Shown piece after piece: positions 1 through 10,667 of a stretch of 64,000 nucleotides of DNA. How positions within the stretch are numbered: the first letter of the stretch is position 1; each line of letters starts with the position of its first letter. Both the position numbers and the translations under genes were made by a program. Source of the stretch: Prostheceraeus crozeri (Eukaryota; Platyhelminthes; Polycladida; Euryleptidae); NCBI GenBank assembly GCA_907163375.1, contig CAJQUW010000895.1, forward strand, positions 1-64,000, written 5' to 3'. The notes beneath the pieces were generated by a model. That model saw only the letters and a list, made by a program, of their open reading frames with translations, made no database searches and had not been told where the DNA came from.

Positions 1-1259
1 TCCTGTTGATCGAATCAGACATGGGCTGTCTTGAACTAGCAACGGTGAAGTTTTTTGATGACTTGATTATTGCTTGATGAGGTTGAAGGATTAATTTTCC
101 CTTGAAGAAGCAGGTGTCAATCGGGTATGTTAGTAAGCTATCATAGCAAAAACATGTTTTCTTTGTTGCGCCGAAAAAGTTATTCAATTGTATTCATGGA
201 ATGTTCTCTCTCGTTTACTTATATTAGTATCACAGAAGTAGACAACTCACTCGTTCCAGCGAGCGGTTAATCAATCTAATTTTGCGATTTGTACTGTACT
301 CTTGTAATAGCGTCTGGACCTTTGAAATAATCATCGATGTGTTGCGAATATGAATCTTGAACTTTTGCCACATAACTATTTGCTCTGAACACGGTTTGCA
401 ATCCTTAGCAAGAGATACAAATCTATTGATAATGTCCTCATTCTAGAGATTTACGTAAATTTTTAGATGTACATGTAGATGAGCATCGGTTCCTACCAAT
501 TCCCGTCGTTGAAGTAGATTTCTATGTTATTGCTGAGAAGAACTGATACCGATTTCTCAGACTTAGGAATGCAAAACGAAGTCCGACTCTGGAGAACATC
601 GTGTGGAGACTCCAAATGTATATTTCTTGAATAATCTAACACTATTAATCCATTTTTAAAAATTATCACTTGCTCTCCAGCAGTAGGTCTTTAGCACTTC
701 AAGCATTATGATTTGTCTTTCAGTTACTCGAGAATACAGAAAAAGTTTCAATCAAGTTCTTGGCGAAAGATGCCATGTTCAGAACAAGCTTTGAACCCAT
801 GTCACACCATTAATTTTAGGGAACACTGTTTCTAGCAAGCATGTACTGCGTGAACGCAACGTAGATGATTGTTTTTGTATTTTTCACAGTAAAACCGAGA
901 TTACCTTTTTTCAAATTTGTCAATTCTCTGGATGATAATATTTAATTTGATGTTGAATATGAAAATGAAACGTCTCTACCACCTATTTCCACTGACACCT
1001 GTTCATTTGACAACACTGTTTTTATAAATTATGACCAGCTCCGCACTCGTTATTCCTTAAAAAAGGTGAACACGGGTATGCAAGCTGCATCCCTCACGTT
1101 GATGTGAGTTGCGTAGCATGCTTCCAGGCCATAGGCCTTCGTTCCACAATGGATTCCTATCCATCCAGCAGACAACATAATTACTGGGGAGTTTAAACTC
1201 CTAATTAGACACTGAAAATTTCAATGAATTTTTAAAGTTTAAGTATGAACTTTTATTCT
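1..1259. other. AT-rich stretch, no gene recognised
   Basis: No open frame of note and no protein similarity that I recognise on either strand. There are no obvious terminal repeats. The right edge abuts the 3' flank of Penelope-like fragment A. Confidence 0.5.
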
Positions 1260-1847
1260 AATTACATATATTCAACGTTGTGATATGCATAAAAATGAAA
1301 AGCATTTAGGCCGTTCAATAATTTTATAGAATTTTATAAATAAAAAGCGCACAGAATGCTTTCGAAGTCATAATAAAGTTTATTGAAATTAGGAAGAAAA
1401 ATGTAAACCTGACATGTTTCGACTGGTCTTGTCAAAGGTAACCCAGCATGTGAAATTACATTGAAAGATAGACATTTTTTAAGAAGGAGAAAGTTGAGAT
1501 ACAGGTCAACACGCGATAGCAGCGGCAGACTGTGAGTCACCCGATTACCATGGCAAGCGAAGATTAATCACATGGTCCTTTTGCTTGCACAGGTTGGGAT
1601 TATCACGTCTAATAAACAATGCCTCGAGGATACGTAAAATGCGGTCATTGTAAGCGTGGCATACAATCTCAAACTTGCTGATAGGGTCATTCGGAACACT
1701 ACAGCAACTGAGCACATGTTCAGTAATTGCAGAGCGAGAAATTCCTAAATGACCATTTAAGAACCACCTGGGTATGTGCTCCCGCGCTCGAACTGTCAGG
1801 GGTCGTGACGTCCTTCCAATATAGGTTGATCCACAACCACAACGAAA
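1260..1847 (-). mobile_element. Penelope-like element fragment A (3' end)
   Basis: This is the 3' part of a Penelope-like retroelement on the minus strand: the end of the GIY-YIG endonuclease (1545-1841) followed by a 3' untranslated tail down to about 1260. The tail shares the string agcattt/tatttaggcc and an A/T-rich end with fragment D near 47460, so the two tails are related. Fragment A is cut at about 1847, where the 3' end of fragment B begins. I infer that B inserted into, or was joined to, A. The RT part is missing. Confidence 0.75.
1545..1841 (-). pseudogene. GIY-YIG endonuclease C-terminal fragment of Penelope-like polyprotein (A)
   Basis: An uninterrupted 98-codon minus-strand frame ends at a TAA (1545-1547). 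It carries the Penelope GIY-YIG signature: a CGCGSTYIGRTSRPL block, then REHIPRW, and further on ILEALFIRRDNPNLCKQ. In these elements the domain nicks target DNA for reverse transcription. The first tyrosine of the GIY motif and all of the RT lie upstream and are lost at the junction with fragment B. No start codon belongs to this piece; it is a 5'-truncated remnant rather than a gene. It differs clearly from copies B-D and so represents a separate subfamily. Confidence 0.75.
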
Positions 1848-2466
1848 AGAAAATTTTATAGAAGAAAAATGGCGTACAGCTCATTGCAAAGTTATATTCC
1901 AGAGGTCCTTCCGCCGGCCGCGTCAGTGGAAAACCCGGAATGACATAAAAGTGAAAAATGGACAAAGAATAAGCTGAATATGAACACATTTTACCATGGC
2001 AAGAGAAAGTCCATAAATAGATCCTTCTGCCTTCACAGATCTGGCTTGTAACGTTGAATATGCATTGCTTCGGAAATTCGCACCAAACGATCATGCCTGC
2101 TTTGCACACTATAGAAAATTTGTCCTGCAAACTCTCACGATCACAAGATCGAAGAAGCTCGTGATCTGAAAAGGCAGACCGACTGACGCCAGCAAGACCA
2201 TCTACAAGCCACTTTGGCACGTGTTCACTTGCTCTGACTGAAAGGCGTCTGCTCGTCCTGCCAAAGTAGACTGACCTGCAGTCACAAAGGAAACGGTACA
2301 CAACTGAGGACGAGTAGGCAGCAGCTTGAGGATCTTTAGAAGATTGAAAGGGAGCACGGCGAGTGTGGAACAAGACACATAGATCAGCGGTAAAAAAATC
2401 GGCTGGAAGCAACTCTATTCATAGAATGATGAGGAAAAGCTGCTGAATTATCGCCATGAAATGGCA
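1848..2466 (-). mobile_element. Penelope-like element fragment B
   Basis: Minus-strand 3' portion of a second Penelope-like family, with a 3' tail (1848-1990) and the GIY-YIG region (1991-2412). It ends at about 2466, inside sequence that fragment C has at 3095-3120 in the opposite orientation. Fragments B, C (2590-3512) and D (47461-48625) are clearly one family. B and C also share a one-base deletion that D lacks. Confidence 0.75.
1991..2412 (-). pseudogene. GIY-YIG endonuclease region of Penelope-like fragment B, frameshifted
   Basis: The frame opening near 2412 reads a linker and then SSVVYRFLCDCRSVYFGRTS, RRLSVRASEHVPKW and ELLRSCDRESLQDKFSIVC. This is the GIY-YIG fold with Y, YFG, R and the H of SEH. 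After FSIVC the family frame continues one base out of register (DRLVRISEAMHIQRY...) to a TAA at 1991-1993. Comparison with copy D, where the frame is open at this point, shows one base missing here. The open frame that continues past the lesion to about 1720 is therefore not protein. An in-frame stop also replaces the Cys that follows PDL. Confidence 0.75.
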
Positions 2467-2589
2467 CATGCAATGGCGACACCATCCATGGAACAATTGG
2501 ATGGATTTTTACAGATAGCTGGATGGTGTGGCCATGTGAAGTACATTAGTCCCACTTTTGGCCAATATTTTTATGGGTCAAAAAAAGTT

Positions 2590-3512
2590 TAGAGAAATGT
2601 GAGTAATGCAATTGACTCATCATGTTTGCTATATTTGCGTTACGTTGATGACACTTTTGCAATTGTTCGTAATGAAAGTGATCAATCACAAATCACAAGA
2701 AATTACAAACTTCATGCGCTTTTCAATTCAGCTCATCCTAATCTAAAGTTTATGGATGAATTTGAAATGAATAATGTTTTATCTTTCCTTGATTTATCGT
2801 ACACTGCCGTGCTGATGGTTCGGTTGCGACTTGCATTTTTAAGAAGCCTACATGAAGAGGCATATACTTGAATTTTCACAGTTTCGTGCCTGCTGCATGG
2901 AAACGTGGTCTTGCCCGTTCTTTGTACAATCCTATGTACCGTTCGAGTTTTTGGCATCGGAAACTGATCTGTTGTACAAGACTTTGATTCGAAATTCGTA
3001 TCCTCCATTCTTTATTGATAAGCATAAAGTCACTGAACCAAAAGCAGAGTAGTCTGTTGTGTCAACAGTTGAGAAAAAAATCTATTTTCCTTTGTGTGCC
3101 ATTTCATGGCGATAAATCAGCAGCTTTTCGTCATCGTTCTATGAATAGGGTTATTTCCAGACGATTTTTTACCGCTGATCTATGTGTCTTGCTCCATACT
3201 CGCCGTGTTCCCGTGCGATTTCATAAAGATCCTGTTCCTGTTGCCTACTCGACTTCAGTTGTGTACCGTTTCCTTGTGACTGCGGGTCAGTCTACTTTGG
3301 CAGAGCAAGTGAACACGTGCCAAAGTGGCTTGTAGTTGTTCTTACTGTCATCAGCCGGTCTGCTATTACAGATCACGAGCTTCTTCGTTCCTGTGATCGT
3401 GAGAGTTTGCAGGACAAATTTTCTATAGTGTGCAAAGCAGGCATGATCGTTTGGTGCGAATTCTCGAAGCAATGCATATTCAACGTTACAAACCAGATTC
3501 CTCTGTAGCATG
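2590..3512 (+). pseudogene. Penelope-like fragment C: RT catalytic region through GIY-YIG, degenerate
   Basis: The plus strand carries, in order: RT motif LRYVDDTFAIV (about 2627-2660) with the YVDD catalytic box; FLDL near 2785; a KKPT-type thumb block (about 2845) reached only after a frameshift and interrupted by TGA; a linker; and the GIY-YIG start SVVYRFL (about 3257). Compared with fragment B, 24 bp are missing after position 3302, deleting the GRTSRRLS stretch that holds a conserved Arg. The one-base deletion shared with B follows near 3450. The copy stops at about 3512. It cannot encode a functional protein. It lies in the orientation opposite to B, with about 630 bp between the matching segments. 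Confidence 0.75.
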
Positions 3513-6504
3513 AAATAGCTTATATGTATGTAGTCATGTCATATGTCATCATAGAAAAGATATGAAATACAAAATTTTATCTTATGAAATAATAATAATA
3601 ATAACAAAACGTGTATTTCTTGAGTTTACATAAAATTTGGTATTTGAATGGACGTATCTGAAAAATATATTCAATAGATTTAGGATGAAGCGAAGAACGA
3701 ATGGAGTCACGATGGAGAAAGCAACAAAAGTCGGCAAAAATTGCATCGATATTTGCCATGATAACGATGTTCTAATATCAAGGAATCCTTAAAAAATTGG
3801 TCACCGTGACGATGACTTATGAAACCAACATGTAGCAGAAGCTGATCAATATCTGGATATAGATAGTACAGTTTCAGTGACATTTTGTCTCCAATCTGTT
3901 GATTATGCAGCTGTTCCTCCAAACTGTATGTAATCCGGAGATTTTTAACACAAAGGAAAAAGATTCACCACATTTTCAAAACTGCCAGATTGTTTATCCA
4001 AAAATAGAAAATTTGTCAACCAAAGTATTATTTTCTTGCACATGCCATGTCTCATGAAGTGGCCTGTCAAAATTCCCTCATTAATTTTTGTAGGTTTGTG
4101 ATGGAATATCGATTGTAAAATGCTTTATTGCCTCTCTGTCTTAATTCAATCTTCTGAATGAAACTTCACAATTCTAATGTGCATGTACTGATAAGAGCAA
4201 ATTACCGACAGTTAGTGGAATGCATGCATCTTTGACATTATTCTCATATGATGTAAGAGAATTTCTACGTTGCCAACAATTTCGAATATAATGCTCAAAT
4301 TTAATTTAACTTTGATGTTATTTATTGTCACATTACGCATGCACATTTTTCACATACTGGGCTTGCAATCCCATGATGAGGCTAAGGACCATCAGTTCAG
4401 CGCATGGCTTCTGCTTGTCATCATCATGGGATAAACCCATGATGATCGAAATGTTTTCGTTTTTTGTCTCTCAAACGAAATAAAAAGTGAGATGCTGCTG
4501 CGTAAAAGCAGTATATTCAAGCTATATTTCGTGGAATTTGTTTGGCTAGTGAATGATTCATTTGAATATATGGGACCAAAAAGTAGAGACAAAAAGAACT
4601 TCCCATATTCCAAGAAACTATATTCTAATTCAGCCTTCTTTATTGGGAATATTGCCATATTCGATGCATCATTAAACTAGAAAGAGGCCTGTTTTAAATT
4701 GTGCGCCACGAAATGGTCGCCATATCGACTATTATCTTCTTACTACTCATTAAAATTCGAACGTATTCAGACATAAAATACATAAAAATTCAAACAATTC
4801 AAATTACAACAAAACTGGACGTGCAGCATCAAATTGAGCATCGCATTGGAGCACATCAACGATACCATTCCACATAGTGGCATCTCTGTAACAAAATCAT
4901 TGTTGCATGGATGTATATACGTGTCTATCCCGGTCAGTGGCGTCTTCTCCGTACCTGCCAGTCCTTCGGCGCATACTAAAAAATAATTTACCAAAATTTA
5001 TAAAAACGAAAAGTCTTCTTGTGACAACTGTGCACAGCTTTCTGTCTCAATATAAGACGCTCAGAGTGAACATTTTTACCGCGCGTGCTCGAATCATAGC
5101 TGTTTTCTTCGAACAATCAGACACACGCTAGTAGTGTGTTCAAACGGAGCAACACCCGCGCCAATCTCGGCTTTTCCGCCGATAGACATAATGCTTTGCC
5201 CTCTCCAAATTTTGGAATGAAAATATTGGCCCATTGGCATAATCTGCAATTATTGATCGAGGCGCGGTACCAGAATATAGAAAAGGAAACTCAGCACAGT
5301 TGTTACTGTCTTCGTTGCTTTTCAGAGAGGTCACACCTTAACCAACAGTAGATGATGACGTTCAGACGCAGTGTGCGATCAGATGATGAGCGTTTGTCAA
5401 TGAGTGCAGAGCGATCATCTCACTTGAACACCAGATTCGGTAGGATTCAATGACTTTAAACCTCTATCTCCGATTGGGTCTCTAGCCTCCCCAGACCATG
5501 TTAACGGACTAGTATCTCAATACTACCCGGCATGCATTCTTCAAATGCCATGCCTTTGTCGTCATGCATGTTGGGTACACGCCATAGGTTTCCGCTATTC
5601 AATAACTGTTATACTTCATTCTCTATTTAAACAAACTTTATTTCTAACGTTAATGACTAAAGAGATTGCTAGAGACCCCATTCAATTTGTTGGGATAATT
5701 TGAAGCACCACGCGTTGACTAGGCACCAGATAGTGAAAAAATAATTGTGTCAGCTAATTATACATGTAATTGCTTCCTAAGGAGCAACTCCGTCTCTAAT
5801 TGTGCGAGCCATAGCTTGTGGCCTAGGGACTTGCAAAACACTTGAAGAGCTCTCCATGACTTACATACAGGGAAACATGTTCTTTAATGAGAAATTGATC
5901 GGAATTCAGTCAACAATTGCATTTATGCGTCATGGCACCATCAAGACGCTAGAAGACATCCACCCAACGTCATTGGCTGAACAGGTGAAATATAAATCAA
6001 TAATAGGTATATGCTGCAAAACAAAGAATTACCGAAGGCCATCCCAAGAGTTCACTGTAGAAATACTTAACCCAGCAAGCACCCAGAAAAATGTAGAATC
6101 TATGCAAGGTAATCGAGCGAAAGGAATTTACAAAACAATGAAAGAAATTAGTGCTAGAAATATTTTTAGTTTGCCTCACAAACGTGCAAAATAATGGCAA
6201 AATAGGGACAACTTCACGAATTTTTAATGATACTTTTCGAAATAAACAGACAATTTCAGTTGAGAAAGTGGCAAAATAGTGGCAAAAGTATTAATTGCCA
6301 CTCTGTTTTGTATTGCAGGCGTCCTTTTCTTTGCACCATTTTTCACTGCTTTCAGCTAAAAGTACAGGCACAGGATGTCTCCTATATACTGTATATGACA
6401 TCAGTTTTCACACTTTCACTGCTTCCCCTTGGCGCTAGCCAATGCCTGATTTGCACGTTGCTGTGTGTCTAGAAAGGGAAATCTTTGTTGCCATTATATT
6501 TTCA
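3513..6504. other. Unassigned AT-rich stretch
   Basis: No recognisable gene. It contains an (AAT)n-like run near 3587-3602 and a short palindrome around 4420-4446 (catcatgggataaacccatgatg). A 130-codon plus frame at 5802-6194 resembles nothing I know, though it lies just upstream of the piggyBac remnant. It has no typical transposase N-terminal features, so I do not call it a gene. Confidence 0.4.
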
Positions 6505-7500
6505 ATTGATAAGCAATTGCTGATTTACCGGACGATGCCCTTTCAAAATGTATTTACTGTCCAATCATGGGAAGTACGGCATGAAACTGTGGATTTGTAC
6601 GGATGTTGAAGCATCATACTGTGTGAATTTCGCGGTATACACAGAGAAACACGGTCACCACCCAGAGATAAACCAGAATACTCGTGTTGCACTGCAACTC
6701 ACAGAATATCTCAATGGTTCAGGCACCTTTGACAATTTCTTCTCAAGTCTTCACCTCTGAAACTCTCTGCTTCCAAGAAAGCTGACAATCTTATTGACGG
6801 ACAAATTTCTGTTAATTTACTGTTAATTTCCAACTCTATCGGAACAGTTAGAAGAAGCAAGCCCTTTCTTCCGACTATGTTGATGGACATCCGAGCAAGA
6901 GTGGAACTCTCCACCGTTTTTGCATTTCAACGCGATACGACGTTGGTCTACTATGTACCAAAAAGAGACGAAAAAATGTCATCATTATGTCAACGTTTAA
7001 TCATGATTCAGACATCAGAGAAGAAAGAGATGGCAAGAAGCCTCAACTTATCCTGGATTACAACATGACGACTGGAACAGTAGACAACATTGACAAACTT
7101 GTTCGAACGTACCATCAGAAAATCTCGAAGATGACCAATGGTTGTATTTGGAAACCTTTTAGCTCTGGTAGCATGCAATGCTTAAATCATCTTATCTCAC
7201 GTTCATCCTGAATATGAGGCTGGCAAGAGTCACATGCGACGACTGTTCCTGGAGAAACTAACCCTCGATTTGGTGGTGCGCGGTGCAGTGTATGAAAGAG
7301 ATGTTCCAGTTGGTGTGGTTGGTCCTGTGGATCGGATGTTGACCATGCTTCGAAAACGTCTTTGCTGCAAGAGTTGTCCCAAGAAAGCGGATACAAAACA
7401 TCGGAAACATGTTCAATGTGCAATCTTGCTGTCTCAAGCATCATCTGATTAGTATCTGCGCAAGCTGTCTCTGCTGATGTGCAGAGTGTTTTTCATAGTA
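6505..7500 (+). pseudogene. piggyBac-like transposase remnant
   Basis: Several plus-strand frames together follow the order of a piggyBac DDE transposase. They show GRCPFKMYLLSNHGKYGMKLW (GRCPF...KYG.KLW block, 6530-6590), NFAVYTEK, then LTEYLNGSGTFDNFFSSL (DNFF catalytic-region motif, about 6695-6755). Next come GTVRRSKPFLPTML (about 6842-6885), STVFAFQRDTTLVYYVPKR, LDYNMTTGTVDNIDKLVRTY (about 7055-7110), and a Cys-rich C-terminus CCKSCPKK (about 7365) typical of the family's zinc-binding tail. Frames change at least three times and a TGA follows FFSSLHL. The N-terminal third was not found. I could not identify TTAA-flanked terminal repeats. These enzymes normally excise and reinsert DNA at TTAA; this copy cannot be functional. 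Confidence 0.75.
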
Positions 7501-9927
7501 CCTTCAGGAGTGCTTTTATATAGAATTTGTAAAAGCAAATATACAGTGCGGAATCAAGCACGCTAGCAACTATGACATTTTGCAAATACACGTTTATTGA
7601 ATTTATTTTTGCAAAGTCGCTAGAGTTGCTTTTCGTCCGAAGGGAATATGCTGAAAAGATGACAGTCGTCAGGCAGGGGAGGCCAACACCTGATATAAAA
7701 GTTTAAAAAGCACCCACCGTGAATGCAAGACATTTCAATACATCAAAATTTCAAGCGTGTGAGTGGCTGACCGGCTCTAAGAAACTCAATAAACTCTTTT
7801 GTTGACCTTAATTGGCTCCTTTCTTCTCGAGAAAATGGAATCTGGACAGAGATAGAGGGTAGTGACCTGAGCTCCTTGAATAAGGCGATGAAGCGACATG
7901 AGTAATCAACTTCTGATGTGCACATTCACTTGGCCTTAAAAATCTTCTAGAAACAGGGTCGAATTGGCAGCAAAAATTCATCTTTTATGAAGATTAATGT
8001 TGTAACATAAAAAATGTCTGGTCTTCCAATGCCGAGCGAAGGCCTAGGGTCTCGGAGCACGCTACGCCACTGATCCCGGTACTATATATAGTGCGAGCTT
8101 TTTATCCACGGGTGCTCGTCATCGCACTCGTCATCATGTGAAATGCATCTACCGCTGATCACTGCTATCTGTGAACGTCCAAGAATGCAAGATAAGGAAT
8201 TCCTGCTCTCTCTCTCTCTTTCTTTATGGCCTTGCAATGGAAGAAAGAGTCTAGAAAAAGATTAATTCGAATGGGTTGTCGTATTAGCTTGCCAAAGTTC
8301 ATCTATCTGAGTGTTTCTGATCCGATATTGAGACTTGAAAACTGTCTAAGTTGTGTTAAGTAATCAAGGCAAAATAAATACAAATGAATTGTAATCACTT
8401 CCTGTATTATAAATATTGGTACAGCTAGATTATTTATGGCTGTGCGCCGAAGGGCCCGCAGGTACGGATAATGCGCTACACATCATTTAATATCGCCCAC
8501 TCCTAAAATGCGTCCAAAATCCAAAACTTAAATCCTTTCAATGCGGGACTTTTTTCAGATTCACGCAAAAAGTTAATATATTTATGTTTCCATAAAAGGT
8601 CTCGCCTTTATTATTATAGACAAAATGAATTTGTCCAAAATTTTCTTCTGATGATTGCCCGAATGCACTCTCTACCATTTCTCCATTACACATTATATTC
8701 TTACCAAATACTCAACTCAAAAGATTGAGAGTGGGATAGATAAGAAGTCGGCCACATGGAAAAAAGTGCAGTTTGTTCTAATTTATTAAAAGTCTCCTAC
8801 ATAATCACACATCAGGAGCAAAATATATCGCCATTAGAATAAAGCACTCAGTAATAGAACTAGGTAGTATTCCACTGTGAGTTGGCGTGCATAATTTTTC
8901 TTTAATTCGATTTATGCAATTATATGTCACCCTTGGTTGAACTCAATACCTTTTCATCAGCTTCGACACTTTAAAAGATGATGAAATCCAAAAGGTTTAC
9001 TAGCGTTTCACTTATTGTTATGCAACTTCTCCATTCTGAGAGCTGGCATACTCGTAGGTTGAAGTTTTATTCTATTCTGTCTAATAAACGTTACATGACA
9101 TGAATCACTTTCGTAGGCGACGCCCAGTGACAACAAATGAGGGTTATAATAGCAAAATCATCATTTTCACAGGGATGGCTATATGGTTCATAGACATCCG
9201 TGCTTTCTAGTTGAAACGTGAGCAAATTTTCTTCATGTAGAGTTGACGAATTTATGGTTTGAGAGATCATCGTCATAGCTGGAAATGCAGACATCACAGA
9301 TATTAGTCCGGCAGCCGTAACGAGATTTTGCAGGGAACGAGACCGAAAATAAGACTTTCACCGAATGATGTACATCCAATGCCTACTGCGAATCTGCGCG
9401 TCTTCGTGTTCTAGTTAGCTATTCTTGTTAACAGACACGATCAAACAAAAGCACATGTCATTCAAGTGGGACGCAGATTGCAGCTTTTGTCAAAAATGAG
9501 GTCTTCTATGTTTTCTCTTATCAACTGAAAAGTACTAAGTCTAGAGGTATATTTTCGGCAAAATACGTATGTCTTCAGGTCATCTCCAATCAAAAGATGC
9601 TAACCCCTCGGTGTATTCCAAACAGAATTGAGAATTACCATTGATGTGCAGTGCAGCCCAATCGCAGCTGACTCATCGATATTTGACTGCACATCAATGG
9701 AAATTAAAGTGAAGCAGATAAGGATGATTTCCGTACATATAGGAATGAATGGGAAAAGTGTATTTACTTAGAAACTTAGTTCATATTCAAAATCAATAAA
9801 AGGTGTGCTAGGTCTAACCTGTCATGTTCAAAACTATGGTGAATGTTTTCAAAAGAAAACCATGAAAGAAACAAATTGAATATGTTCTTTTTGCATGTAC
9901 AGATCACATGATCTGAATAACTACCAT
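7501..9927. other. Unassigned AT-rich stretch left of the BEL element
   Basis: No protein-coding similarity recognised. It holds a short (CT)n run near 8203-8222 and a 14-bp perfect inverted repeat at 9638-9700. The last five bases before the LTR, ACCAT (9923-9927), are the left copy of the BEL target duplication. Confidence 0.45.
9638..9700. repeat. 14-bp inverted repeat (hairpin)
   Basis: ccattgatgtgcag at 9638-9651 is matched exactly in reverse complement by ctgcacatcaatgg at 9687-9700, with a 35-nt loop. No role is evident. Confidence 0.6.
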
Positions 9928-10336
9928 TATGACGGCATACGTCCAATTTGCGCTATTAAGTTGAAAACACCTCAACTGATGCACTAGAATTGTATTTCTT
10001 AGATGCAACGTGAAAACTGCAATAAAAAATACAAGACTCATCATTTCACGCTCATAAGTAAATTAGCTACATTTTATCATCAATAAAATTTCTCATCATA
10101 GGGAGTTACAAATATGCCTAAAACTCACCGTTTCCAGCTTTAAATAGCACAATATGTACAATGTATATTTACATGAAATTCTAGGATCCTGATAGACCCA
10201 ACAAATCAAAACCTTTTCGTTGTCTGGTAACTAAGAGACATACAAACATTTGAACAGGGATAAAAAATTTGATTTAGAAAAACAAGCATTAAGAAATTCA
10301 GCGTCCAGCTGAAGGCAATGTCTTAAGTCCGTTACA
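9928..10336 (-). repeat. 3' LTR of the BEL/Pao element
   Basis: 409 bp, identical to the other LTR except at 10050. In element orientation it starts TGTAAC and ends CATA. The ACCAT duplication places the end two bases outside the more usual TG...CA boundary. Confidence 0.92.
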
Positions 10337-10346
10337 CTCCCCCCAA
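10337..10346 (-). promoter_or_regulatory. Polypurine tract (plus-strand primer) of the BEL element
   Basis: In element orientation TTGGGGGGAG lies directly against the TGTAAC start of the 3' LTR, as expected for the purine tract that primes second-strand synthesis. Confidence 0.8.
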
Positions 10347-10667
10347 CAATTCAAACGTCAGTTGGAAGAGAATTGTTCAGAGTAGGTCCTAATACAAGGT
10401 TAAAAAAAAATGCTTCTTCTTAAATTCTACGTTCATATGTACATACATGAATTGCACTCGTCTCAAATATTATATACAAGATAAGTCCTTACAAAAACAC
10501 TATAACTAATCGAAAAGAACTAGGCCTTCCAAAAAAAATCTCAAGATTTTATCTACTGGCCCTACACTATAAAAGAACAACAGATGCGTGAAATTCCGAA
10601 ACAACAAAGTAGACTGACTTCAATCAGGAAATAGCTGATGGCTGAAGAAATACGAATAAAAATACAG
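10347..10667 (-). other. 3' untranslated region of the BEL element
   Basis: About 320 bp between the gag-pol stop and the polypurine tract. No open frame, and in particular no envelope gene, is present. Confidence 0.6.

Noticed and set aside
1720-1990. Continuation of the fragment B open frame past the GIY-YIG domain
   Set aside because: Comparison with copies A and D shows that the family frame changes register near FSIVC; the remainder of the frame is the 3' tail and part of fragment A read out of frame.
5802-6194. 130-codon plus-strand frame as the N-terminus of the piggyBac transposase
   Set aside because: No piggyBac N-terminal motifs are present and it is separated by 300 bp of non-matching sequence.
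9930-10336. TG...CA version of the LTR (two bases shorter)
   Set aside because: Only the 409-bp version leaves an exact 5-bp target duplication.
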